The notes: generated by a model not told the origin, from the sequence alone. Counted from the first letter of the stretch, positions 1-5,016 are shown. The stretch is DNA of 5,016 bases from Dehalococcoidia bacterium (GCA_030745955.1 JASLNQ010000185.1:1-5016); one strand, 5' to 3'. Translations and numbers: made by a program.

Positions 1-843
1 TGCGAAGTACTGCGCCCGGAGCTTCCGGAAACCCTCCTCGGTGGCCGTGTCGTGTAAATCGCCCCCGGCCTCACCGAGCGGGTTGTTCCCGCCACCCATG
101 TAGAAGTCCGACCGCAACCGGTTGACCAGCGATCCTGAATCGGGTCGCGTTCGGAAGCCGGGGCCAACCTCTATTTCTGCCGGGTCGTACAGGTCGTTCA
201 ACGGCCCCGTGTAGGGAGGGTGCGGCTCGAAGAAGTTGACGAATAGCATCCACGGCTGGTCGGCATGCTCGCCCTCCGGGTAGTCACGTATGAAGTTCGA
301 CGCCGTGTGCCCCAGGAATCCGGCCTGCGTCTGCTTTTCGGTCAACTCGGCAACCCCGACCCAACCCTCGTAAGAGACCTTCATTGATGGCGGCTCGACA
401 CCGTGGTCACGCAGCCACTGGTTGTACGGAGCCTCCTGGTACCGGTACTCCTTGCGGGTGATTCGCACACGCTGGAAATCCTCGACCGCCACCCAGTGAT
501 CGAAACCGTGCTGTGCCATCATGTCGTCGCCAAGATGCCACTTACCCATGTGGGCGTTGTAGTACTCGTCGGAGATCATGTCGCCGATGGTCGGGATGTC
601 CCGGCTCAGCGGAATGTTGTTGCGCTGCAGTCCCGTGTGGAACGGGTAGAGCCCGGTCATGATCGACGCACGGGCCGGCGTGCAGACGGGCTGCGTGACG
701 TAGGTGTTCTCAAATACGAAACTCTGCCCGGCGAGCCTGTCGAGGTTCGGGGTTTCTATCCAGTTGTTCCCGTAGGCGCGCATAGAGTCGCGTCGTTGCT
801 GGTCGGTGAGGATGAAAAGGATGTTGGGCTTTCGGTCTTGCAT
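1..843 (-). CDS. Sulfatase (formylglycine-dependent, Cys-type), N-terminal part, cut by left window edge
   Basis: The open frame runs from an ATG at 843-841 to the left edge without a stop, giving 281 residues of an enzyme family that is usually 450-550 long. The N-terminus (KPNILFILTDQQ, residues 5-16) is the classic sulfatase first strand, whose Asp14 binds the active-site metal. CTPAR at 54-58 is the CxPxR signature; Cys54 would be oxidised to formylglycine by a maturation enzyme not seen here. The second signature is HMGKWHLG at 98-105, with Lys101 and His103. EPHPPY at 206-211 matches the third conserved block with its catalytic or metal-site His. Known family role: hydrolysis of sulfate esters, often on sugars or polysaccharides. 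The substrate cannot be read from this fragment. No signal peptide is visible, so the enzyme looks cytoplasmic. No good Shine-Dalgarno lies before the ATG, but the family N-terminus fits this start. It is transcribed away from the acetyltransferase. The family assignment is very secure. Confidence 0.95.
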   Translation of the reverse strand, partial: MQDRKPNILFILTDQQRRDSMRAYGNNWIETPNLDRLAGQSFVFENTYVTQPVCTPARASIMTGLYPFHTGLQRNNIPLSRDIPTIGDMISDEYYNAHMGKWHLGDDMMAQHGFDHWVAVEDFQRVRITRKEYRYQEAPYNQWLRDHGVEPPSMKVSYEGWVGVAELTEKQTQAGFLGHTASNFIRDYPEGEHADQPWMLFVNFFEPHPPYTGPLNDLYDPAEIEVGPGFRTRPDSGSLVNRLRSDFYMGGGNNPLGEAGGDLHDTATEEGFRKLRAQYFA

Positions 844-1067
844 TGGTTTTCTCGTTCAGGGCCTCGCAAATTCGAAGTGTCGGTGCACCTACTCAAGTCT
901 CGCCGGGTAAAAAGGACCATCGTGCTCTGGCGTGCCCCGCGGAGCTTCCTGGTGTCGCCCAGGCAATTCGATTGCGCCCGGCGACTAACGCCCTGGGTGT
1001 TACCAGCCACCCGAAGGGTACGGCATCCCCGCTCGCGCGCAACTGCATGCAAAGCTAATCTCGAACG
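844..1067. other. Divergent intergenic region between sulfatase and acetyltransferase
   Basis: These 224 bases separate two divergently read genes and must hold both promoters. I see no convincing -35/-10 pair for the sulfatase. The clearest symmetric element is GCAAT-TCG-ATTGC at 963-975, a perfect 5+5 inverted repeat near the middle of the gap. A TAATCT hexamer at 1056-1061 lies six bases before the acetyltransferase ATG. No coding frame here is credible. Confidence 0.5.
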
Positions 1068-1649
1068 ATGGACCTGGTTCTTCACAAGCAGTTGGAAACT
1101 GCCCGTTGCCGCATCACGCCGATCACGATCGAGATAGCGGAAGCGATGCTCGCGCGCGAATCCTCGCAACTGGCGCAACTGGAAACGGGATCTCGAATCA
1201 AGTTTCCCCATCCGTTCCGGGTCCCACCGATGATGGACGACTTCCTTCCCGCAGTCATCCAGCGGCTGCAATACGAGCCTGCTCAGGTCGGCTGGTGGGG
1301 TTGGCTGTTTGCCGATAAAGACACGCGGGTCGTGCTCGGTTCGGTGGGCGTCAGCGGCCCGCCCGACGAAACCGGTGCTGTGGGAATCGCCTTCTCGATA
1401 TATCCCGAGAACGAGAACCAGGGCTACACGAAGGAAGCTGTGAAGGCCGTCACCGACTGGGTTGTCGCCCAGCCCGGTGTGAAGTCGCTCCGCATGACCA
1501 TTCACCCGAAGAATTACGCTGCGGTCCGGATAGCACAGCACGCAAAGTTCGAACTGAAGGGCACCGTGGTCGACGCGGTGGTCGGCGAGGTCCACCTGTA
1601 CGAGGCCAAAACGCGAATTATCGTCTCGCCGCCCTCGTCGCTCGCGTGA
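1068..1649 (+). CDS. GNAT-family N-acetyltransferase (RimJ/RimL-like)
   Basis: This 193-residue protein has the layout of the GCN5-related acetyltransferases that use acetyl-CoA to modify an amine. The N-terminal strand reads TARCRITPIT (11-20). The core strands are VVLGSVGVSG (88-97) and AVGIAFSIYPE (104-114), the latter resembling the usual beta-4 strand. The acetyl-CoA loop is NQGYTKEAVKAV (117-128), followed by an NxxA helix, HPKNYAAVRIAQHAKFEL (146-163), which is typical of the RimJ/RimL type. The loop is slightly degenerate: Glu116 stands where Gln or Arg begins the Q/RxxGxG/A motif, and Thr121 replaces the final Gly/Ala. The length is normal. The substrate is unknown: a protein N-terminus, a small amine or an antibiotic are all possible. 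The first ATG is the only reasonable start and has no Shine-Dalgarno. Nothing in the neighbourhood indicates its role. Family is secure, function is not. Confidence 0.9.
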   Translation: MDLVLHKQLETARCRITPITIEIAEAMLARESSQLAQLETGSRIKFPHPFRVPPMMDDFLPAVIQRLQYEPAQVGWWGWLFADKDTRVVLGSVGVSGPPDETGAVGIAFSIYPENENQGYTKEAVKAVTDWVVAQPGVKSLRMTIHPKNYAAVRIAQHAKFELKGTVVDAVVGEVHLYEAKTRIIVSPPSSLA

Positions 1650-1709
1650 GCGCACGCCCATGCCGGGGTGCCACGCGCTTGATCACTGTCATTCCCGGCT
1701 AGAACGACC

Positions 1710-1738
1710 GTGACTACGGAGTGGGATCACAATAGAAT
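1710..1738 (+). promoter_or_regulatory. Candidate sigma-70-type promoter of the cupin gene
   Basis: GTGACT at 1710-1715 matches the -35 consensus TTGACA at four of six positions, and TAGAAT at 1733-1738 matches TATAAT at five of six. The spacer is 17 bases, the optimal length. Transcription would begin near 1745, about 50 bases before the TTG start of the cupin. The call rests only on this reading of the sequence. Confidence 0.42.
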
Positions 1739-1740
1739 CT

Positions 1741-1758
1741 TCGTGTCGTTCGTCACGA
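1741..1758. promoter_or_regulatory. Operator-like inverted repeat at the cupin transcription start
   Basis: TCGTG at 1741-1745 and CACGA at 1754-1758 form a perfect 5+5 inverted repeat around an eight-base spacer. It overlaps the expected transcription start of the promoter at 1710-1738, which is where repressors commonly bind. Arms this short occur often by chance in GC-rich DNA. No regulator gene lies in the window. Confidence 0.2.
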
Positions 1759-1784
1759 GCGGCAATGTGAGTGGCATCAGCCCC

Positions 1785-1788
1785 GGAG
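1785..1788 (+). promoter_or_regulatory. Shine-Dalgarno GGAG that favours the TTG start of the cupin
   Basis: GGAG is followed by exactly six bases and then TTG at 1795. The in-frame GTG at 1771 has no comparable site before it. The same GGAG-N6-TTG arrangement is seen at the dehydratase start at 3484, which supports this choice. Confidence 0.55.
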
Positions 1789-1794
1789 ATTCGC

Positions 1795-2184
1795 TTGACC
1801 GAGCAATCGGAAGTCCAGTTCGAAGCCAGCACCAGGAAAAAGCGCGAAACGCGACCGTGGGGCTCGTTCGAAGTTCTGGCTGGCGGCCCGGGTTTCCAGG
1901 TCAAACGCCTGACCCTAAAGACCGAATCCCGCCTGTCGCTCCAGTGGCACCGGCACCGCGACGAAACTTGGGTCGTGGCGCGTGGCACGGCGAAAGTGAC
2001 CGTCGGCGAAGAAGAGCACACGCTGGGTCGCGGACAATCGATATATGTCGCACGAAACGTCCACCACCGGATCGAAAACATCTCCTCGGTAGAGCCCCTC
2101 GAGATCATCGAGGTCCAGACCGGCGACTACCTCGGTGAAGACGACATAGTCCGCATAGAAGACGACTTCGGCCGGGTTGAGTAG
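1795..2184 (+). CDS. Small cupin protein, like the C-terminal domain of type II mannose-6-phosphate isomerase
   Basis: From the TTG at 1795 this encodes 129 residues, nearly all one beta-barrel cupin domain. RPWGSFEVL (20-28) and RLTLKTESRLSLQ (38-50) match the opening of the PMI type II domain. WHRHRDETW (51-59) supplies metal ligands His52, His54 and Glu57, and HHRIEN (90-95) supplies the last His, probably His91. The ending EIIEVQTGDYLGEDDIVR (103-120) is nearly diagnostic of this subfamily. Known relatives are either the isomerase half of about 470-residue bifunctional mannose-6-phosphate isomerase/guanylyltransferases or free-standing cupins. No nucleotidyltransferase domain is attached here, so it is either an independent sugar-phosphate isomerase or a sugar-binding cupin of unknown reaction. 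The usual EHW of the domain reads ETW. An alternative GTG at 1771 would add eight residues; I prefer TTG because of the GGAG six bases before it. It probably has its own promoter. The fold is secure, the activity is not. Confidence 0.85.
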   Translation: MTEQSEVQFEASTRKKRETRPWGSFEVLAGGPGFQVKRLTLKTESRLSLQWHRHRDETWVVARGTAKVTVGEEEHTLGRGQSIYVARNVHHRIENISSVEPLEIIEVQTGDYLGEDDIVRIEDDFGRVE

Positions 2185-2199
2185 AGGGTGCAGGCCAGT

Positions 2200-2331
2200 C
2201 CCCTCTCCTTGTGAGGGTTAGGGTGTAGGTGGTTGCCCTGGACGCAACGGCTGTATGATCGCGGCCTGCGTCCTGCTTCCTTCGGAAAGCCGCAACCCAC
2301 CCTTAACTCCCTCCCTGCCAGGGAGGGAGAA
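2200..2331. repeat. Imperfect palindromic, MITE-like intergenic element between convergent genes
   Basis: The gap between the two convergent genes is built from nested inverted repeats. CCCTC/GAGGG (2201-2205, 2213-2217) makes a weak left hairpin. An almost perfect right hairpin has arms 2307-2317 and 2319-2329, CTCCCTCCCTG against CAGGGAGGGAG. The outer arms also pair with each other: 2217-2236 (GTTAGGGTG... ending GGTTGC) resembles the reverse complement of 2292-2307. Inside, GGACGCA (2240-2246) pairs exactly with TGCGTCC (2267-2273). All three levels are centred near 2257-2265. No coding capacity is credible. It may be a mobile or amplified palindromic repeat, and it could also stop transcription from both sides, though neither strand has the T-run of an intrinsic terminator. 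The fragment ACACCCAACACCCCTAAC at 2339-2356 is a further inverted echo of the left arm. Confidence 0.6.
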
Positions 2332-2356
2332 TTGCTGACACCCAACACCCCTAACA

Positions 2357-3484
2357 TCATTTCAGCGCCACGCTGCCGTCGCTGCGGATCGGCGGTGGGA
2401 CCTGTGCCGGGTCGAACGGGTGCATGCCCGGTGCTGCCTCGTTGAACTCAACGCCCAGCCCCGGCCTCTCCGACGGCGTGTACCAGCCGTTTTCGAGCTT
2501 GATAATCTCGTCGACCATGTCACGCCTCGGCGGAACTTCCTCCTGCACCGACTCCTGCACGTCCCATGAGGGCGACGACGTAGCCAGCGCGATGCAGGCC
2601 GCGGTCGCGATCGGACCCTGGAAGTTATGCGGGCAGATCTTCACGTGATGGGCCTCGGCGATAGTCGCGATCTTCTTCACGCCAGTGATGCCACCGGCCA
2701 CCGCGATATCCGGCTTGAAAAAGGCGCAGTTCGTGAGCTGCGCATACTCCCGGAACTCCCAGATCCCCATGTTCCGTTCGCCCACGGCCAGCGGCAGGCG
2801 CATCTTCGACGCCACGTCGCCCATCGCCACGACCGAATCCGGAACTATCGGATCTTCGATGAAATACGGCCTGAGCTTCGCAACCTCGTCGCAGAAAGCA
2901 ATCGCCTCGTGCGGCTGCATGTTGCGGTGAATCTCTATCCCGATATCGAAATCCCACCCGACCGTCTCACGCACTGCCCCCACCATGTCGACCGCCAGCC
3001 CGATCATCTTGGTGTAAGTCAGTTCGCCCCAGTTTCGGGGCATCGGCGTGAACTTCAGGGCAGAAAATCCCTGGTCGAGCGCCTTCTTCGCGCCAACTGC
3101 GCACTCCTCGGGCGTGTTGCCGCCGATTCCCTGCGCGATACCGCGAATCTTCTGGCGCACCTTGCCACCGAGCAGGTCCCACACCGGGGCCTGTAACCGC
3201 TTGCCCTTGATGTCCCACAGCGCCATGTCGATAGCGCTGACCGCACCGCCGATGCTGTTGCCACGGAACGCCGAGTTGTAGCGCCAGATGTAGCTCCAGA
3301 TGTGCTCGGTGTCGCCCGCGTCCATGCCGATCAGCGCATCGGCAAAGCCCAGGATCGTTTGCTCGGCTGCTTTTGGATACGACCAGTAACACGACTCGCC
3401 GATACCCTGCGTCCCATCGTCGGTCGTGATGCGGACGACCAGGAACCGGGCTACGAAAAACGTTTCGATCTTTTCTATTTTCAA
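2357..3484 (-). CDS. Mandelate racemase/muconate lactonizing enzyme family protein, probable sugar-acid dehydratase (galactonate dehydratase-like)
   Basis: From the TTG at 3484-3482 this encodes 375 residues, the usual family length, beginning MKIEKIETFFV as many relatives do. An N-terminal capping domain leads into a TIM barrel. AVSAIDMALWDIKGK (81-95) fits the family signature. Metal ligands are Glu184 (GIEIH), Glu210 (FIEDP) and Glu236 (VGERN). Candidate acid/base residues are His186 and His286 (CPHNFQGPIA). From memory, E. coli D-galactonate dehydratase uses Asp183, His185, Glu209, Glu235 and His285, so every position matches with an offset of one. Known family chemistry is Mg-assisted proton abstraction next to a carboxylate; this subgroup mostly dehydrates sugar acids to 2-keto-3-deoxy acids. 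The exact substrate is unknown. The unusual point is Glu for Asp at the first ligand. An in-frame ATG at 3529 would add 15 residues but lies in a palindromic repeat and has no Shine-Dalgarno. The gene lies downstream of the oxidoreductase on the same strand and is probably co-transcribed with it. Confidence 0.92.
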   Translation of the reverse strand: MKIEKIETFFVARFLVVRITTDDGTQGIGESCYWSYPKAAEQTILGFADALIGMDAGDTEHIWSYIWRYNSAFRGNSIGGAVSAIDMALWDIKGKRLQAPVWDLLGGKVRQKIRGIAQGIGGNTPEECAVGAKKALDQGFSALKFTPMPRNWGELTYTKMIGLAVDMVGAVRETVGWDFDIGIEIHRNMQPHEAIAFCDEVAKLRPYFIEDPIVPDSVVAMGDVASKMRLPLAVGERNMGIWEFREYAQLTNCAFFKPDIAVAGGITGVKKIATIAEAHHVKICPHNFQGPIATAACIALATSSPSWDVQESVQEEVPPRRDMVDEIIKLENGWYTPSERPGLGVEFNEAAPGMHPFDPAQVPPPIRSDGSVALK

Positions 3485-3490
3485 TTTTTT

Positions 3491-3494
3491 CTCC
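3491..3494 (-). promoter_or_regulatory. Shine-Dalgarno GGAG that favours the TTG start of the dehydratase
   Basis: Read on the minus strand, GGAG is followed by six A residues and then TTG at 3484-3482. The upstream in-frame ATG at 3529 has no purine-rich site at a useful distance. The resulting N-terminus (MKIEKIE) is typical of the enzyme family, so this site probably sets the true start. Confidence 0.65.
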
Positions 3495-3521
3495 AGCGTT
3501 CTTTCGATCCAGGGCCCCTCA

Positions 3522-3551
3522 ACTGTCATCCCGTACTTGATCCGGGATCAA
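3522..3551. repeat. Short palindromic intergenic repeat between oxidoreductase and dehydratase genes
   Basis: ATCCCG at 3528-3533 pairs with CGGGAT at 3543-3548. Overlapping it, TTGATCC-G-GGATCAA at 3537-3551 is a near-perfect palindrome. The form ACTGTCATCCCGTACTTGAT (3522-3541) resembles the dispersed palindromic repeats starting TGTCATCCCGGACTTGATCC that are common between genes in several bacterial phyla; this is from general recognition, not a search. A related head, ACTGTCATTCCCGG, lies at 1685-1698. It sits in the 136-base gap of a probable operon and could form an mRNA hairpin. It lacks a T-run, so it is not a standard terminator. Confidence 0.55.
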
Positions 3552-3574
3552 TTTCCAACGTGGCACAGTTTTCG

Positions 3575-3592
3575 CGATCCAGCCAATCCAGC
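3575..3592. repeat. Two tandem 9-base repeats in the intergenic gap
   Basis: CGATCCAGC (3575-3583) is followed directly by CAATCCAGC (3584-3592), eight of nine bases identical. It may be debris of the neighbouring palindromic repeat, a protein-binding site or chance. Confidence 0.25.
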
Positions 3593-3620
3593 TCCTGCCA
3601 TCACCGCGCGTCCTCAGCTA

Positions 3621-4871
3621 TTAAATCTTCCAGTGGGCGTTGATGCTCGCCTCGTACACGGCCGTTTCTTCGTTCTCGATCTCCTCTACCGTAACGGGCC
3701 GTCCCAGCACCGCCGACTCGAGCGCAGCGTTACAAACTGCGAGGTCCTTTCGACCGACATATGCGTCGACCTCGGGCGTGGTGCCGTCGGTGATGCACTG
3801 GCCCAGTTCGTAGTACTCAAACGCAACCAGGAAGCGGTCGGCATCCTCGAAAGGCGTGTCGTACGACCCCAACCGATCACTGCCGAACAACCTGGTCGGA
3901 AGCTCGTCAAGATGAAAATCGGGAACCAGCTCCAGCACCGCGTCCCCGGTCACCACGCCACCCCCGTCGATCGTCAGTGTCAGCGGATCGCCCCTGCGCT
4001 GCCTGGCCGGCTCCATCGAACCCTTGCTGCCGTAGATCATCCCGTATTGTGTGGGCTCGCCGTGGGCGGCGTAGAACGAGGTCCACTGGCCGACCGCGCC
4101 GCTCTTGTACTTCAGGGTGGAGATCACCATGTCCTCGGCGTCGGCATCGATCTCGTCGGGCACCTCGTCGGCCCAGTGGTCGTAGAAACTCGCCACGCCA
4201 ATCCGCTCGCCCCTGTAGCGTTTCGGTTCCCAGGTTCTCGAGACCGCAAAGACCTCTTCGATGTCGCCGAGGTAGTACATCATCTGGTCGACCGCATGGA
4301 CCCCGGCGTCGACGAAGATCCCGCCAATGTTCTTGTAGTGCCGCCACGGCCAGATGATGATGTCGTTGCCGCCCCGCGCCGATCCCAGCAGGAAACTGTA
4401 GGGAGTGCCGATCGCACCCACGTCGAGGAGCGCCTTGTTGAGCCGGCACATCGGATCGCGGCGTTCCTGCTCGCCGACGCTCAGGACCTTCCCGCTCCTC
4501 TTCCAGGCGTCGATCACCCGGTTGCAGCCCCGCACGGTGAGCGAAAGCGGTTTTTCGCAGAGTACGTTGTAACCTAGCTCGAACGCCATTTCAGCCACCA
4601 GGTGGTGCGATCCAGAATCGGTGGTGATATCGACCGCCTCAATGTCGGGACGCTTCTTCTCCATCTCCCCCATCGAAGTGAAGACCTCGGGGCGGCTGCC
4701 GAGCAACTCTTCAGCGTTGTCGGCCAGGTGAATGGCGTTCTCCTCGCGGGTGTCGCAGACCGCCACCAGCTCGACGTTCGCCATGCCGCTCTCGTAAAGG
4801 GCGCCAAGGGCACCCAAATGACGACCGCCCATGCCGCCCGCACCAACTATCGCAATCGGAATCTGGACCAC
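3621..4871 (-). CDS. Gfo/Idh/MocA family NAD(P)-dependent oxidoreductase
   Basis: This 416-residue protein starts at GTG (4871-4869), preceded by GGGAG with a seven-base spacer. The N-terminal Rossmann fold carries GAGGMGGRH at 10-18. The second strand ends in Asp40 (AVCD), which usually means a preference for NAD over NADP. The family hallmark EKP lies at 106-108 (CEKPLSLT), with catalytic Lys107. The C-terminal substrate domain has GGIFVDAGVHAVDQ at 183-196, giving Asp188 and His192 of the usual Lys-Asp-His triad. Known members oxidise or reduce sugars, inositols and related polyols; some act on glycosides. At 416 residues it is longer than the typical 330-390, with the extra length in the C-terminal half. 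The substrate is unknown. Its companion, the dehydratase 136 bases downstream, suggests that it makes or prepares a sugar acid for that enzyme. No signal peptide is visible, so it is cytoplasmic. A second ATG at 4885 is out of frame. Family assignment is very secure. Confidence 0.95.
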   Translation of the reverse strand: MVQIPIAIVGAGGMGGRHLGALGALYESGMANVELVAVCDTREENAIHLADNAEELLGSRPEVFTSMGEMEKKRPDIEAVDITTDSGSHHLVAEMAFELGYNVLCEKPLSLTVRGCNRVIDAWKRSGKVLSVGEQERRDPMCRLNKALLDVGAIGTPYSFLLGSARGGNDIIIWPWRHYKNIGGIFVDAGVHAVDQMMYYLGDIEEVFAVSRTWEPKRYRGERIGVASFYDHWADEVPDEIDADAEDMVISTLKYKSGAVGQWTSFYAAHGEPTQYGMIYGSKGSMEPARQRRGDPLTLTIDGGGVVTGDAVLELVPDFHLDELPTRLFGSDRLGSYDTPFEDADRFLVAFEYYELGQCITDGTTPEVDAYVGRKDLAVCNAALESAVLGRPVTVEEIENEETAVYEASINAHWKI

Positions 4872-4878
4872 GCTTCAA

Positions 4879-4883
4879 CTCCC
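4879..4883 (-). promoter_or_regulatory. Shine-Dalgarno GGGAG for the GTG start of the oxidoreductase
   Basis: GGGAG on the minus strand lies seven bases before the GTG at 4871. It decides in favour of GTG, because the nearby ATG at 4885-4883 overlaps this site and is in another frame. Confidence 0.65.
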
Positions 4884-4893
4884 ATGACTGGCA

Positions 4894-4913
4894 CCCGGCC
4901 AAACTGGCCCGGG
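4894..4913. other. Leader hairpin just upstream of the oxidoreductase ribosome site
   Basis: CCCGGCCA (4894-4901) and TGGCCCGGG (4905-4913) pair with one bulged base around a three-base loop. In the minus-strand transcript this GC-rich stem ends about ten bases before the GGGAG, so it could affect translation or be protein-bound. It does not match a riboswitch that I recognise. Confidence 0.4.
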
Positions 4914-4925
4914 CACGCCCGCAGT

Positions 4926-4934
4926 TTTACACCA
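4926..4934 (-). promoter_or_regulatory. Weak extended -10 candidate for the oxidoreductase-dehydratase unit
   Basis: On the minus strand the sequence reads TGG then TGTAAA, an extended -10 form with four of six matches to TATAAT. The position 17 bases upstream (GTGCAC) is a poor -35. Transcription would start near 4918, giving a leader of about 45 bases that includes the hairpin at 4894-4913. The rest of the upstream region to 5016 shows no coding frame. Confidence 0.22.
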
Positions 4935-5016
4935 TCGCGAGTGCGAACGTGCACATTGAAAGCGGCAATTCAGAAAATTCGGCTGAAGCGGATCGCCTCC
5001 GAACTCCCTCTCCCCG

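Noticed and set aside
403..1137. Plus-strand open frame of 244 codons opposite the sulfatase
   Set aside because: It is a shadow of the sulfatase coding strand, runs through the intergenic region and overlaps the acetyltransferase in another frame.
756..1661. Minus-strand open frame of 301 codons antisense to the acetyltransferase and overlapping the sulfatase start
   Set aside because: The translation has no family resemblance, is rich in Arg, Asp and His as expected from antisense of GC-rich coding DNA, and lies opposite a clear GNAT gene.
1649..1679. AGCGC...GCGCT pairing after the acetyltransferase stop, considered as a terminator
   Set aside because: The arms are only five bases with a 21-base loop and no T-run, which is within chance for GC-rich DNA.
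2307..2329. Strong hairpin considered as an intrinsic terminator
   Set aside because: The stem is strong but neither strand has a following run of T. It may slow polymerase, but it does not meet the usual criteria.
2233..2445. Plus-strand open frame of 70 codons across the convergent gap
   Set aside because: It is formed by the palindromic element and the antisense of the dehydratase C-terminus, with no Shine-Dalgarno or recognisable protein.
2200..3592. Possibility of a CRISPR array from the several repeats
   Set aside because: The repeats are palindromic elements of different kinds and spacing; there is no regular repeat-spacer unit and no cas gene.
3426..4577. Plus-strand open frame of 383 codons antisense to the oxidoreductase
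   Set aside because: It is antisense to a gene with all Gfo/Idh/MocA motifs and has a low-complexity, His/Val/Arg-rich translation without a recognisable domain.

Overview
This window looks like ordinary bacterial chromosome, GC-rich by eye (roughly 60%). It carries five protein genes with short intergenic gaps, and starts that use GGAG/GGGAG Shine-Dalgarno sequences with GTG or TTG codons. I see no phage, plasmid, transposase, CRISPR or RNA gene. A sulfatase, a mandelate-racemase-type dehydratase and a Gfo/Idh/MocA oxidoreductase together suggest a heterotroph with a broad appetite for sulfated or oxidised sugars. Marine or soil groups such as SAR202-type Chloroflexota would fit, but no marker gene here fixes the taxonomy.

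Layout from left to right: (1) the N-terminal 281 codons of a Cys-type sulfatase on the minus strand, cut by the left edge; (2) a 224-base divergent gap; (3) a GNAT acetyltransferase on the plus strand; (4) a 145-base gap with a promoter candidate; (5) a small metal-binding cupin on the plus strand, similar to the C-terminal domain of type II mannose-6-phosphate isomerases; (6) a convergent gap filled by a roughly 130-base imperfect palindromic element; (7) a minus-strand enolase-superfamily dehydratase; (8) a gap holding a short palindromic repeat; (9) a minus-strand Gfo/Idh/MocA oxidoreductase; (10) a 145-base upstream region with a leader hairpin.

The oxidoreductase and the dehydratase run in the same direction, oxidoreductase first, with no clear terminator between them, so they are probably co-transcribed. 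Together they suggest oxidation of a sugar or cyclitol followed by dehydration of the resulting sugar acid. The sulfatase may supply desulfated sugars, but it is a separate transcription unit and the link is inferred. The acetyltransferase has no evident role in this pathway.

The most useful observations are: two TTG starts, each exactly six bases after a GGAG; an upstream in-frame ATG on the dehydratase that appears to come from a palindromic repeat; a Glu in place of the usual Asp as first metal ligand of that dehydratase; and the convergent palindromic element. I found no convincing novel multi-gene system.
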